NCBI RefSeq assembly: GCF_049537125.1
Contig: NZ_JBMVQY010000001.1
Location: 1,178,001 to 1,242,000, forward strand
Length of the DNA: 64,000 nucleotides
Reading direction: 5' to 3'
Source of the DNA: Limisphaera sp026417315
Lineage (GTDB): Bacteria > Verrucomicrobiota > Verrucomicrobiia > Limisphaerales > Limisphaeraceae
Made by a program: the position numbers and the translations under genes. Each line of letters begins with the position of its first letter. Position 1 is the first letter of the stretch. A model generated the notes under the pieces. The model did no database searches. It saw only the letters and a program-made list of their open reading frames with translations, and was not told where the DNA came from. Below, in pieces: positions 1-8,747 of the stretch.

Positions 1-329
1 GTCCGATGCAGTTTCTGCGTGCCCACCACCAGGTCCACCCCGGGCAGTTGATCGATGAGCTCCCGACCCCGGCTCTGGGCCATGCAACCCAGGAACCCGA
101 GCACCACGTCCCGGCCGCTGCGGCGCTGCTCCGCGATCAGGGCGCGCATCTTGTTCAAGGCTGTCTGCTCGGCATGATCGCGCACGCTGCAGGTGTTCAG
201 CAGCACGACGTCGGCCTGCTCCTCGGACGGGGCCAGCGTGTAGCCGCGGGCCAACAGCCGGGCCGCCAGCGCCTCGCTGTCCCGCACGTTCATCTGGCAG
301 CCGTAGGTTTTGATGTAAACGCTCGGCAT
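1..329 (-). CDS. miaB: tRNA-2-methylthio-N6-dimethylallyladenosine synthase MiaB, N-terminal part
   Basis: The reverse strand encodes the first 109 residues of a MiaB-type radical SAM methylthiotransferase, which adds a methylthio group to i6A37 of tRNAs. The protein starts MPSVYIKTYGCQMN, the UPF0004 N-terminal signature. It continues with LLNTCSVRDHAEQ and GFLGCMAQ, so all three cysteines of the auxiliary [4Fe-4S] cluster are visible. The radical SAM and TRAM domains lie beyond the window edge. The ATG at 329 is chosen because homologues begin at this YIKTYGCQMN block; a GTG four codons upstream is possible. The gene is cut by the window, not visibly broken. Confidence 0.93.
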   Translation of the reverse strand, partial: MPSVYIKTYGCQMNVRDSEALAARLLARGYTLAPSEEQADVVLLNTCSVRDHAEQTALNKMRALIAEQRRSGRDVVLGFLGCMAQSRGRELIDQLPGVDLVVGTQKLHR

Positions 330-1004
330 GATCGAATGCACCACTTAACGTAAGCCAGAGTCATGGGCTTGAAAAGCCCCGACGGGCCGAGCGAACCGGG
401 GCATGCTTCGAAGCGGACACCGCGTCGGGTTCCTCGGACCGAGTTTTCGACGGCTGCCGGCAGTCTCACGGCCGGCCCGGGCGGGACAGAACCATTGAAC
501 CCGGCAGAACATCCCCCTGGCCAGCCCGCCTTTTGAGGTGCAAAGGCCGTGAGGGGCCGCCGGCCCCGCAGCGACGCGGGAAATCCGGGGCGCACGTCTC
601 AAGGGCCAAGGTTTGCCGGCCCAAGATGTGCCTGTCTCGGCCCAGGAGACCCAGGGAGCAAGCGGCGCATTTCGTTTTTTAAGCCGCGGCTTCAGGGGGC
701 CCGAGGAAAGGCAGTTTTTGCCCCGTCTCGCCATGCCGACGCTTTCCGAGGGATCGCGCGGGGTTTTTGGTGGCTGCGTAAAAATCTGAGATGCGCCGGG
801 CCGTCGACGCGCAGCACTCGGGCCCTGCCTGCGCCAACGTTGCAAGCCATAATCTCCAAAAGCAACCCCCTCGGATTCCTTCCCGCCCAACCCATCATAA
901 GTCGAAAAGGTTTCGCGCCTGCGGCGCGTTGATTCGCCCGTGCAATTCATGGGCAGTGGATCCGCGGGGCGCGCCGGCATTGCCTGCGGCAAGGCTGCAA
1001 GCAA

Positions 1005-1310
1005 CAAACCTCGCGGCGCACCGCGATGCAGATTCATTTCCATCAAACTTCAAGGATCGGAGAGGCTTCGCGCCCACAGCCTGCCGTGTGTCCGCTCCAA
1101 CGGGGGGGAGATTCTCCAGTCCAGGGCAGCGCCCTGGGGGACGGGACGCCGCAATTCCCCCCGCCCTGAAGGGGCGGAATTCGGGTGGGCAGGCTCGGCC
1201 CTCACGATGGCGCTTACCGAGTAGCGCCCTTTCAGGGCGCAACGGGTTTTGGGGCCCGAGTCCCCGGGGCGTTGCCCCGGGCTGTCGAATCGACGCGCCT
1301 TCGGCGCTTC
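1005..1310. repeat. Palindromic interspersed repeat, unit A
   Basis: The unit shares an ordered set of short blocks with the units at 1445, 18361 and 18690. First comes GGATCGGAGAGGCTT, then CAACGGGG..GGAGATTC, then GCCCAGGGCAGCGCCCTGGG (here AGTCCAGGGCAGCGCCCTGGG-like), then CCGCCCTGAAGGGGCGGAATTC, then CGCCCTTTCAGGGCGC, then CCCGGGGCGTTGCCCCGGG, and finally GCGCCTTCGGCGCTTC. Nearly every block is self-complementary, so single-stranded forms would fold into a row of hairpins. No coding function is supported. Confidence 0.75.
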
Positions 1311-1420
1311 ACGTTGCTGGCGGGTTGCCCTGGTCTGACGCGGATTGGTGTCCCGTTCGGCACGTCGCGTGGCTCTTACAAACCGGGCGGCGATTTGGCA
1401 ACCGAGGGCCGGGCCGTGGG
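1311..1420. repeat. 110-bp block, near-identical copy at 19005-19116
   Basis: This block directly follows repeat unit A, and its partner at 19005 directly follows the unit at 18690. By eye the two copies differ at about five positions over about 110 bases and have the same orientation. Unlike the neighbouring blocks it is not obviously palindromic. The high identity over 17.7 kb suggests recent spread, gene conversion, or conservation of the whole composite element. Confidence 0.8.
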
Positions 1421-1444
1421 AGAGTGGAATGGCCCGGATACCGG

Positions 1445-1705
1445 GTGAGTCGTTTGCGCCTTTGGCGCGTTGTGGGTCCGCCCCAACGGGCGGAGATTCA
1501 CCAGCCCAGGACAGCGCCCTGGGGGACCGGACGCCGCAATTCCACCCCCCCCGCCCTGAAGGGGCGGAATTCACTGCGGCGCACCCGGGCCTCGCGACCA
1601 GGGGGCCTCGGGTAACGCCCTTTCAGGGGGGTGGTGGGTTTTGCGGCCCGAATCCCCGGGGGTTGCCCCGCGCGATCGCAGTGAATGCTCCTTCGGCGCG
1701 TGGAG
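1445..1705. repeat. Palindromic interspersed repeat, unit B
   Basis: This is a second tandem member of the family at 1005. The block order is the same: GCGCCTTTGGCGC, CCCAACGGGCGGAGATTC, CCAGCCCAGGACAGCGCCC, CCGCCCTGAAGGGGCGGAATTC, CGCCCTTTCAGGG, CCCCGGGGGTTGCCCCG and CCTTCGGCGCG. It is more diverged than unit A and lacks the 110-bp trailing block. Confidence 0.7.
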
Positions 1706-2031
1706 AGGCCCGTGGGATGAAATGGACGGCGGAGGGGCCACTGCAAGTTTTGAGTCCCGAATCCAAAGAATCTGGGAAATGGCCCTTTTCCCTCGGCCTT
1801 CTCCCACCGGCGAGGCCCGAAATCCCGCAGACCTTTTCGGGGTGTCCAGAACCTGAAATGCCCCGCGTAGCAAGCTTGTCACAGCTCCATGCTTGCCGGG
1901 ATGGCCGAACTGGGGAATGCTATGGCTGATGGCCGAAGTGCCTTCGGTGAGCTCGACGAGGACCACCGGATGTTCGAGCCGTGACTGGCCGCACAAAGGC
2001 CATCCAACCAATCGAGCGGAGGAGTTCAGCC

Positions 2032-2343
2032 ATGACAAAACGAGCCCGCAAAACCACGGCCAAGACGGCCTCCAAGCCTGCGACACCCCCGGGCCAAACC
2101 TTTCGCTACAATGCCCCGGGCGCGATGAGCGTCCTGTTGGCGGGGGACTTCACCCATTGGCAACAGCAGGCCATCCCGATGCACAAGGGCCCGGACGGGA
2201 TCTGGACGGTCACGGTGAACCTGCCCCCCGGCACGTACCACTACCGCTTCATCGTGGACGGCGAATGGCAGGATGACCCCGAGTGCACGCTGCGCGTGCC
2301 GAATCCGTTCGGGTCCCAAAACTGCGTGCTCAAAGTTTCTTGA
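2032..2343 (+). CDS. Small CBM48 / AMPK-type glycogen-binding domain protein
   Basis: This 103-residue protein is almost entirely one carbohydrate-binding domain of the CBM48/AMPK-beta type. After a basic Lys/Ala/Thr-rich N-terminus (residues 1-20) it reads FRYNAPGAMSVLLAGDFTHW, then WTVTVNLPPGTYHYRFIVDG and W..DP, which are the hallmark strands and aromatic residues of this fold. The ATG at 2032 is preceded by a strong GGAGGAG Shine-Dalgarno at about 2017-2024; an in-frame GTG at 1981 lacks one. There is no catalytic domain and no signal peptide, so it is probably cytoplasmic. It may bind glycogen or act as a subunit for another enzyme; its partner is unknown. Confidence 0.85.
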   Translation: MTKRARKTTAKTASKPATPPGQTFRYNAPGAMSVLLAGDFTHWQQQAIPMHKGPDGIWTVTVNLPPGTYHYRFIVDGEWQDDPECTLRVPNPFGSQNCVLKVS

Positions 2344-2503
2344 GGACGCAGCGGCGGTGTCAGGGCCGAGGCCGTCGGGGTGGAACCTTGAGGGGAGGGT
2401 CTCGCCCGGGAGGCATCGTGCACGCACGGGCTGTCGGGAGAGTTGCCCCGGCCCAACCGCACGGATGTGGCGCCTCGAGCGCGCAAAGGGCCGCCTGTTG
2501 GCC

Positions 2504-3526
2504 ATGGCCAGACAATCCATGAACCTCCGCAGGTTTTCGAGCATCCCAATTGTGTCGTGGCTCGCCATCCCGGCACTGTTGGCCGGGCCGGTCGGCGCTG
2601 CCTCTGACCCGCCAGACAACTGGGCGTTTTCCCTGCGATGGGAGAACGACACGTTCAGCGGTACGGACCGCTTTTACACCGACGGCATCTCCCTTGCCCT
2701 GTTTCGCCTGGGACCGCGGTGGCTGCAGGAGTGGTGCGACCGGCGCGGTTGGGAGTCCGACCTGACCGCGCTGAGCTGGGAGGCCGGACAGATCATGGTC
2801 ACGCCCTCAGATACCCAGCGAGTGATCCCGGATCCCCGGGACCGTCCGTACGCCGGACTGCTCTACGCAGCCGCCTCTCTCCATTGGGCGCGAGGACCGG
2901 CATATCACGGGCTCAAGGTCATCAGCGGTGTGGTGGGCCCGTGGTCCCTGGCAGAAGACACGCAAAAGTGGGTGCACAAACGCGTGGGCAGCGGCATTCC
3001 GCAAGGCTGGGGCAGCCAACTGCACAACGAGCCGATCCTCAACCTCGTTTACGAGCACCGCCGCAAATACCGGCTGTGGGGAGAGGCACAAGGATTCGCG
3101 CTTGAGGCTCTGCCCGTGGGCAATCTCATGCTGGGCAACGTGCTCACCCAGGTTCAACTGGGCGGACAGGTAAGGGTTGGCTATCGAATCCCTGACGACT
3201 TCGGCACCACCCTGATGCGGGGCATGGTCCACTTGCCGCCCCCGCGGTCTTCGAGGACGGAGCAGGCGCCCCCGCGCTGGGGCGCGTATGTGTTTGGCGG
3301 TCTCAACGGCAACGCCGTGGCGCGGAACATCACGTTGGACGGCAACACGTGGAAAGACAGCCCCAGCGTGGACAAGGAATGGTGGGTGCCGGCGGCCGAA
3401 GTGGGTGCCGTGGGATACCTGGGCCGGTTCCAGTGCGCGTTTGCCTACGTGTTTTGGGGACGCGAATTCAAGGGCCAGCCCGACTTCAGCGAGTTCGGAG
3501 CCCTGACCCTGACCTGGCGATTCTGA
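2504..3526 (+). CDS. LpxR-like outer-membrane protein (DUF2219 family)
   Basis: A 340-residue predicted beta-barrel of the LpxR/DUF2219 family. Known members remove the 3'-acyloxyacyl chain of lipid A in the outer membrane. An N-terminal signal peptide is visible (MNLRRFSSIPIVSWLAIPAL, cleavage near VGAA-SD). The mature N-terminus carries FSLRWENDTFSGTDRFYTDG, matching the family's active-site N-D motif. A second family block, GWGSQLHNEPILNL, follows mid-protein. The chain ends in phenylalanine (TLTWRF), typical of outer-membrane barrels. The start is either ATG 2504 or ATG 2519; the latter begins exactly at the signal peptide. Lipid A modification is inferred from family membership; no experiment on this lineage is known to me. 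Confidence 0.8.
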   Translation: MARQSMNLRRFSSIPIVSWLAIPALLAGPVGAASDPPDNWAFSLRWENDTFSGTDRFYTDGISLALFRLGPRWLQEWCDRRGWESDLTALSWEAGQIMVTPSDTQRVIPDPRDRPYAGLLYAAASLHWARGPAYHGLKVISGVVGPWSLAEDTQKWVHKRVGSGIPQGWGSQLHNEPILNLVYEHRRKYRLWGEAQGFALEALPVGNLMLGNVLTQVQLGGQVRVGYRIPDDFGTTLMRGMVHLPPPRSSRTEQAPPRWGAYVFGGLNGNAVARNITLDGNTWKDSPSVDKEWWVPAAEVGAVGYLGRFQCAFAYVFWGREFKGQPDFSEFGALTLTWRF

Positions 3527-3747
3527 CTTGAGGGCGCCGCGAGCTTCCGTGCTCCGAGCCGGGCGGCCCCGTCCCACCGAATCCCGTCCGGTGGGGTTTC
3601 CATGGCCTCCCGAACCGGACGGCTTCGTCAATGGCGGCCCACCGCAGGCCCAAAACCGTGGGTCATGGGGTTCTGCGACAGTCCGGAAGCCGGTTCGGGA
3701 ACCTGCCGCCCCGGCCGCAGCCCCCACCACCCGCAGTTCTGGCGGGA

Positions 3748-3776
3748 TTGAGGTTGGCCGGGCCAGAGTGTAAAGT
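3748..3776 (+). promoter_or_regulatory. Promoter of rnpB
   Basis: TTGAGG (3748-3753) and TAAAGT (3771-3776) are separated by 17 bases. The predicted transcription start falls about eight bases downstream, where the 5' strand of the RNase P RNA P1 helix begins. The agreement of spacing and RNA start makes this a good sigma70-type promoter candidate. Confidence 0.6.
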
Positions 3777-3783
3777 ATCACCA

Positions 3784-4224
3784 GCCCGGAAAGAGCGGAG
3801 TATCGCTCCCGGTCGCAAGGCCGGGGGAGGAAAGTCCGAACACCACAGGGCACGATGCCGCGTAACCTGCGCCCGAGTCCTCGGGGCCGGCAGGGTACAC
3901 GCGGGCGGCGACGCCGCGAGGCGTCCCGACGGACAGTGCCACAGAAAACAAACCGCCTGTGCGCCGTCCGCGACCGGAAGGCTGCGGGCAGGCGCACCGG
4001 TAAGGGTGAAAAGGTGGGGTAAGAGCCCACCGCTCGGAGCGTAAGCGACGAGGCACGGAAAACCCCATCGGGTGCAAGGCCAAATAGGGGACGTCGAAGT
4101 GGCCCGCTTCGGTTCCGCCCCAAGCGGAACGCGTCCCGGGTTCTGGCCGCTCAGACAAATGATACTCTCCTCCGGGGGATGACCCCGGAGCAGACAGAAT
4201 TCGGCTTACAGCTCTTTCCGGGGC
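3784..4224 (+). ncRNA. rnpB: RNase P RNA, bacterial class A
   Basis: This is the catalytic RNA of RNase P, which matures the 5' end of tRNAs. The universal core is visible: GAGGAAAGTCCG near the 5' end, ACAGAAAACAAACCGCC in the middle, GGTAAGGGTGAAAAGGTG then AAGAGCCCACCG, and ACAGAATTCGGCTTAC at the 3' end. P1 is a long helix of CCGGAAAGAGC (3786-3796) with GCTCTTTCCGG (4211-4221), extended by AGCCC/GGGCT with one bulged base. The sequence then runs into T-rich DNA (GGCTTTTGTTTTT), so P1 probably doubles as the terminator stem. The exact ends are estimates from P1. Confidence 0.95.
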
Positions 4225-4302
4225 TTTTGTTTTTCCAACCGCCGCGCCCGGATGCCCCGTCGGCTCCGCACCCGGGGGCGGACGGCCCTGGGTGGGAAAT
4301 GA

Positions 4303-4335
4303 AGCACCCCTCCCCGGAGGCCAGGGAGGGGTGCT
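4303..4335 (-). terminator. Strong hairpin downstream of the multihaem cytochrome gene
   Basis: A perfect 12-bp inverted repeat (AGCACCCCTCCC at 4303-4314 and GGGAGGGGTGCT at 4324-4335) encloses a 9-base loop. It lies 34 bases past the stop codon of the minus-strand cytochrome gene and between it and the convergent rnpB. No long T-run follows on either strand. It could be an intrinsic-like terminator or an mRNA 3'-stabilising hairpin. Confidence 0.6.
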
Positions 4336-4368
4336 GTTGCGGTCGGGTGTGTGTGGTGCGTGGAAGCT

Positions 4369-6567
4369 CTACGGCAGCTCGACCACCCGGTAGTACTGCT
4401 GGACGTTGCCCCGCGTGGGTGTCAGGTAACTGACCGGCTGGCCGGTACCTTCGATGGGCTCGCCGATGTTTTGCCAGCCACCGCCCAGGGTCGACACGGC
4501 CTGAATCTGGTAGCGCTTGCCGACCTGGGTGTCGAAGGTGATTTCGGCCGCCGTGTAGATGCGGACCTTGTCATCTCCCCCGCCGAGGTTCTTGCCCTGG
4601 ACGAACACCACGCCGTCGGGCAGCACCATGCCGGCCACGCGCGGATCGAGGCCAAGGGCAAACTTCAGCCAGTTGGGGATGCCGTCACCGGCCGGGCTGG
4701 CGTTGGGCGCGGCCATGGGATCGTTGATCCCGGCGAAGTAGGCCTGTTGCCACCAGTCGGGCAGACCATCGTTGTTGGCGTCGCCGCTCAGGTCGGCAAT
4801 CGAAGCCTTCAGGAGGCCGACGGCATAGCTGAGGTTGTGAATGCCGTAACTGCCGTCCTCCAACACGAACAGGTAGTTGTAGAGCGCCCGCAATTGCGGT
4901 CGGGTGAACTTCTGCCGGGTGGCAGTGTCACTGGCCACCTCGGGCCGGCCCAGCGGCGGCAGCATCATGCCCAGTTTGTCGAGCAGACCCTTCACCTCGG
5001 TCTGCACGCCTTCGATGATGCCATCGCCGTCGTAATCCTGCCGCTTGAAGTCAAACGTATCGATGTCGCCGTGGCACTGGACACAGGCCTGCACCAGTTC
5101 GACCCGGTTGCTGCCGGTGTCCCAGGCCATCTTCCAAGTGTGCCCGCCGACCTGGAGGTGCGCCGGATCGGTCCGGGCCGTGTCCTGCATGTGGCACGTC
5201 ACACAGCTGTCCTGCACCACCTGGTAATGGGCCGAGCTGGGGATGACCTTGCCATAGGTGACGGCATTGGCCCCCACCAACATGTCGGCCTGCGGGCCGT
5301 GGTGCGGACCAAAGACCGAGCTGCCGGCGGTGACCTCGACGTAGTTGGTGGCGTTGCGGCGGGCCTGGTGACAGTGCATGCACAAGAGCCCTTTACCGCC
5401 CTTGTCCACGACGGTGAATCCGTCATTGAGGGTGATGGGGCTCATCGCGCGGAGCTGGTGCGGGTTGGTGGCATCATGCGGGTCGTGACAGGCCGTGCAG
5501 TTGATCGACTCGTAGGCGGTGCGCCGCTGGGCCTCGGGCACGCCCTTCATCCGGTCGATGAATCCCAAACCCTGGTGGCAGCCGGCACAAGCGGTTCGTT
5601 CCTCGCGCACGGCCACGGCATGGCGCGAATTCGCCCACTGCAAGGGATATACGTGGTAGGGCTCCTCCGAATGGCACTGGGCGCAATCGCCCGAGCTGTA
5701 GTTGACGCTGATGCGCGGCCAGTTGAAGACGTTGGTCTGACCGAGGGCCATGCCGTGCTCGCTGCCCGGACCGTGACAGTTCTCGCACTGGATGTTGGCG
5801 AGGTTCTTGAGCTGCTGCGGCATGGCCGCCCAGTTGCCATTGGTCAGCCGGGAAGGAAACGTCCAGCCCAACTGCGCGGCCACGTCGTCAAAGCCCCCGT
5901 TGACAGCGGCCGGATCCGTATCGTAGCCGACCACGTGGCACTGGATGCAGCTGGCGCGGTAGTACGGAGCTTCCAACCCGTCAATGGCGCGGGTGAAGAA
6001 CGTGGCGTGGGCGGTCTGTTGCCATTGATGATATTTGTCCTGGGCGATGACCCCGCCGCTGTGGCAGAGGGCGCAGGTGTGGGCGCCGAGGTAGGTGCCC
6101 ACGGAAACGTTGCGCTGCAGGACCAGGTTGGTGGTGGCCGTGCTGACGGTGACCTGGACGGTATACTGACCCGCCACGGTGGGCTTCAGCAGGCGCCGGT
6201 CCGCCACGTTGTAATCCAGTTGGGCACGCGGCTCGTAAGCCGGCACGTTCGGCCCCAGCGGACTGGGTTGGAGCGTGTCGGTGCTGCCGACCGGCTTGAG
6301 CGTGAGCTCCCAGTTGATGCCGGTGATGTTGGTCAGGTTTTTGGGCAGCAACAGATCCAGGTACACCGGCTGGCCAATGCCCACCGTGTCCAGCCCGCCG
6401 GAAACCTGCATGTTCGCAGGCAGACCATAATCGTGGATGTCCTGGTGCGTCAGGGGACGCGGCACCAGCATCGGGCTCTGGGCCTGGATTGCGATCCAGG
6501 AAGCCGCCCAGACACCCAGCGCCACGCACGCCACACCACCGCGCCGGTTGAGCCGTTGAGCTTTCAT
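4369..6567 (-). CDS. Secreted nine-haem c-type cytochrome
   Basis: A 732-residue exported protein with nine CXXCH haem-binding motifs between about residues 145 and 490 (CALCH, CIQCH, CENCH, CAQCH, CAGCH, CTACH, CMHCH, CVTCH, CVQCH). A hydrophobic signal sequence (VACVALGVWAASWIAIQAQ) follows a short basic start. The region ahead of the haems looks like a beta-sandwich. After the haems comes SGDANNDGLPDWW, a short calcium-binding-like segment, then a C-terminal domain ending YYRVVELP that resembles the tails of three other secreted proteins in this window. ATG 6567 is chosen because it starts the signal peptide. The role is probably periplasmic or extracellular electron transfer with the cytochrome encoded just upstream; electron donor and acceptor are unknown. 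Confidence 0.88.
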   Translation of the reverse strand: MKAQRLNRRGGVACVALGVWAASWIAIQAQSPMLVPRPLTHQDIHDYGLPANMQVSGGLDTVGIGQPVYLDLLLPKNLTNITGINWELTLKPVGSTDTLQPSPLGPNVPAYEPRAQLDYNVADRRLLKPTVAGQYTVQVTVSTATTNLVLQRNVSVGTYLGAHTCALCHSGGVIAQDKYHQWQQTAHATFFTRAIDGLEAPYYRASCIQCHVVGYDTDPAAVNGGFDDVAAQLGWTFPSRLTNGNWAAMPQQLKNLANIQCENCHGPGSEHGMALGQTNVFNWPRISVNYSSGDCAQCHSEEPYHVYPLQWANSRHAVAVREERTACAGCHQGLGFIDRMKGVPEAQRRTAYESINCTACHDPHDATNPHQLRAMSPITLNDGFTVVDKGGKGLLCMHCHQARRNATNYVEVTAGSSVFGPHHGPQADMLVGANAVTYGKVIPSSAHYQVVQDSCVTCHMQDTARTDPAHLQVGGHTWKMAWDTGSNRVELVQACVQCHGDIDTFDFKRQDYDGDGIIEGVQTEVKGLLDKLGMMLPPLGRPEVASDTATRQKFTRPQLRALYNYLFVLEDGSYGIHNLSYAVGLLKASIADLSGDANNDGLPDWWQQAYFAGINDPMAAPNASPAGDGIPNWLKFALGLDPRVAGMVLPDGVVFVQGKNLGGGDDKVRIYTAAEITFDTQVGKRYQIQAVSTLGGGWQNIGEPIEGTGQPVSYLTPTRGNVQQYYRVVELP

Positions 6568-6707
6568 ATACGATTCGGTTGTTCTTGGTTCCAGATCCGA
6601 CCGACCCTTTACGCACTCCCACTGTGGGCCGGGGCCGGCGGAAGCGCCTACGCAAGTTTTGTCAAAAAGCCAACTTAAGTTGTCTTGGAGCATCTGCAGG
6701 CGACGAT

Positions 6708-8519
6708 TCAGGCACGCTTAGATTCCACCGGGCCCGATTCGGAAGGGGTACCGGCCGGCGGCGTGCTCGCCCCAACAGGGGCCGCCGTGGCCGCCTCGGA
6801 GGACCGCGAAGGCGCCGGACACATCGGATCCAGCGGGTGTTCCTCACGATACCACTCGGCCGAGACGCGGCCATCCCAGAACGCAGGGTTCACCGGATAC
6901 ACGTCGGGATCGAAGATCACGTGGTAGAAGTGCCAGACCACGATGGCCAGACAGGCCAGAATGGCCTCGTAGAAATGGATGGTGAGGGCCACGTCCACGA
7001 CCCAGCGCGGCAGCCATTGGGTCACCTCCAACTTGAACCACATCAGCAGGCCGGTGACTCCCATGAGGACGGTGCCCCAGACCACGGCCCAGTACTCGAA
7101 TTTCTCCGTGTAACCGAACCGGCCGATGAGCGGACGTTGGGACCGGCGCCCGACCAAATAGCCGATCATCCCCACCAGATCGCGAAAGTCCCGAGCGCGG
7201 GGCCGCAAGTCGCGCAGAAGGCGCCGACCCTCGGCCGAGACCGAGATGTAAACAAGATGCCAGAGGCCGGTGAGCAACAAAACCACACCCGCCCATCGAT
7301 GCACCCAGCGCCGAAACGGTTCGCTGTTACCCAGCAGGTGCGCCAGCCAGGAGTCGGGATAGCTGAGAGCAAATCCGCTGATCGCCAGGACGAAAAAGCT
7401 GCTGGCCAGGAGCCCATGCTGCCATCGTTGGACGCGATCCATGCGCAGCACGGTCCGGGGATGCCCGCGGAGGCGGTGGCAGAGCTTGCGCCAGAAGAGC
7501 AGCCCGTTGTGCATCAACATGGCCCCCACCGTGCAGGCGATCAGGACCAGGTAAATGCGGCGAACCCACCAGTTGATGCGGCTGCCCACATCCGGACCAC
7601 CGCGCACGCCGCGCACGTCCACGTGGACCCGGCTGAGGGCGAACTTTTCCGTGGCTCCCGGATGACACTGGCCACAGGTGCGAACCAGGTTGGCCGGATG
7701 GATGGAAGACTCCGGGTCGGTCGAAGGCAGGACCTTGTGGTAGCCATGGCAGCTGCCGCAATTGGCGGCCACGGGCAGGCCATACTGGGCAGCCAACCCG
7801 TGGTAACTCTGAAAGAAGGTCTCCACACGATCCGAAGGCAGACGAAACTTCGTATTGATCCGCTCCGAGGCATGGCACCGACTGCAGACGTCACGGGCAA
7901 TGTACTGAGGGGCGGCTCCGCGCAGGGTCTCGATGCGATGTTCACTGTGGCAGTCCGTGCACGTGGGCGCTTCCCGGATGCCCCGGGTCAGGGCCTTTCC
8001 GTGGATGCCGGCCAGAAAGTCAGCCGCTTCGGTGTCGTGACAACTTCCGCAGGTTTCCGGCTGCCGGGTGAAATGGAGGGGCGACGCCGCGTCGGTGGGC
8101 GGCACGACTTCGTGGCCTCCGTGGCAATCCTGACAGGTGGCGGCCTCAGCCCGGCCGGCTTGCAGGGCGCGGCCGTGGACGCTGGCGTGGAAGGTCTCGC
8201 TCTGGGCGGCGTGACAACGGGCGCAGTCCACGGGCCCCACCGGCCGTTCGTCGTCCGGGTGTTGGAGAGTGACTCCGACGTGGCAACTGACACAGGTGTT
8301 GGTGCGGTGCACGGAGCGCGCCAACCGGGCCTCGTCCACGAACAGGGAAATCACGCGGCCGACGGCGTTGGTCCTGGTCAGGTCGGGGTCCGAGTGGCAG
8401 TCAAGGCAGTCCTTGTTCGACCGGTCCACGGGAACCGGGGCAGGGTTGGGCATCCCCTGACCGGCAAGACCGGTGGCGGTGAGGAACACGGATAACGTCA
8501 GTCCAAGCAACGCCTTCAC
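6708..8519 (-). CDS. Nine-haem cytochrome c fused to a membrane cytochrome b (CbcL-like)
   Basis: A 603-residue protein joining a periplasmic multihaem domain to an integral cytochrome b. Nine CXXCH motifs lie near residues 38, 76, 99, 129, 157, 187, 212, 254 and 282. Hydrophobic helices follow from about residue 312, with histidines suited to bind two b haems (RWQHGLLASSF, WVHRWAGVV, WHLVYI, IHFYEAI, VVWHFYHVIFDP), as in formate dehydrogenase gamma subunits. The architecture recalls the quinone-linked CbcL of Geobacter. Hence a likely role is quinol oxidation with electron export to the adjacent soluble nine-haem protein. The start is taken as GTG 8519, at the signal peptide VKALLGLTLSVFLTATGLAG; ATG 8615 and an earlier start are possible. 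It is 140 bp upstream of, and co-directional with, the other cytochrome. Confidence 0.85.
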   Translation of the reverse strand: MKALLGLTLSVFLTATGLAGQGMPNPAPVPVDRSNKDCLDCHSDPDLTRTNAVGRVISLFVDEARLARSVHRTNTCVSCHVGVTLQHPDDERPVGPVDCARCHAAQSETFHASVHGRALQAGRAEAATCQDCHGGHEVVPPTDAASPLHFTRQPETCGSCHDTEAADFLAGIHGKALTRGIREAPTCTDCHSEHRIETLRGAAPQYIARDVCSRCHASERINTKFRLPSDRVETFFQSYHGLAAQYGLPVAANCGSCHGYHKVLPSTDPESSIHPANLVRTCGQCHPGATEKFALSRVHVDVRGVRGGPDVGSRINWWVRRIYLVLIACTVGAMLMHNGLLFWRKLCHRLRGHPRTVLRMDRVQRWQHGLLASSFFVLAISGFALSYPDSWLAHLLGNSEPFRRWVHRWAGVVLLLTGLWHLVYISVSAEGRRLLRDLRPRARDFRDLVGMIGYLVGRRSQRPLIGRFGYTEKFEYWAVVWGTVLMGVTGLLMWFKLEVTQWLPRWVVDVALTIHFYEAILACLAIVVWHFYHVIFDPDVYPVNPAFWDGRVSAEWYREEHPLDPMCPAPSRSSEAATAAPVGASTPPAGTPSESGPVESKRA

Positions 8520-8747
8520 ACGAACACCCTGGGTTGGCGCACGGCGGGACGCCTTCCCTGGCTTGGCTTTTCTGCAGCCCTTCTTGCCTGCACGAAAATG
8601 CCTTGGGATATGCATTTCTTGGCCGGGCCGGGTTGGGACGGTCAAAGGAAGGGCTTGAGCCGATGGCCTGCACGGGTATGATCCCGGCATGCGCGGGCGG
8701 GTCAAGAGGACCGGGAGGCGGGCGCCCGACGACGGCAGGGGCGCAAC

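Larger units (their letters stand above)
330..2031. other. Long gene-free region with interspersed repeats
   Basis: No convincing gene lies between miaB and the CBM48 gene. All open frames here are GC-biased, lack family motifs and overlap on both strands. The part from about 1005 to 1705 consists of palindrome-rich repeat units listed separately. From 330 to 1000 I see only GC-rich sequence with short palindromes and no RNA gene that I recognise. Promoters for the divergent miaB and for the downstream gene must lie at the two ends, but no clear -35/-10 pair stands out. Confidence 0.6.

Noticed and set aside
1005..1705. CRISPR array
   Set aside because: Repeats are long, diverged and built of different palindromic blocks without regular unique spacers; no cas genes are present.
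4351..6678. 775-codon plus-strand open frame opposite the nine-haem cytochrome
   Set aside because: The minus strand has nine CXXCH motifs and a signal peptide; the plus frame has none and is a GC-driven shadow.
6579..8495. 638-codon plus-strand open frame
   Set aside because: Antisense to the cytochrome c/b fusion, which carries clear haem and membrane motifs.
4369..8519. Nitrite reductase NrfA or hydroxylamine oxidoreductase
   Set aside because: No CXXCK motif or family-specific blocks are present; haem number and the cytochrome b fusion fit electron-transfer proteins better.
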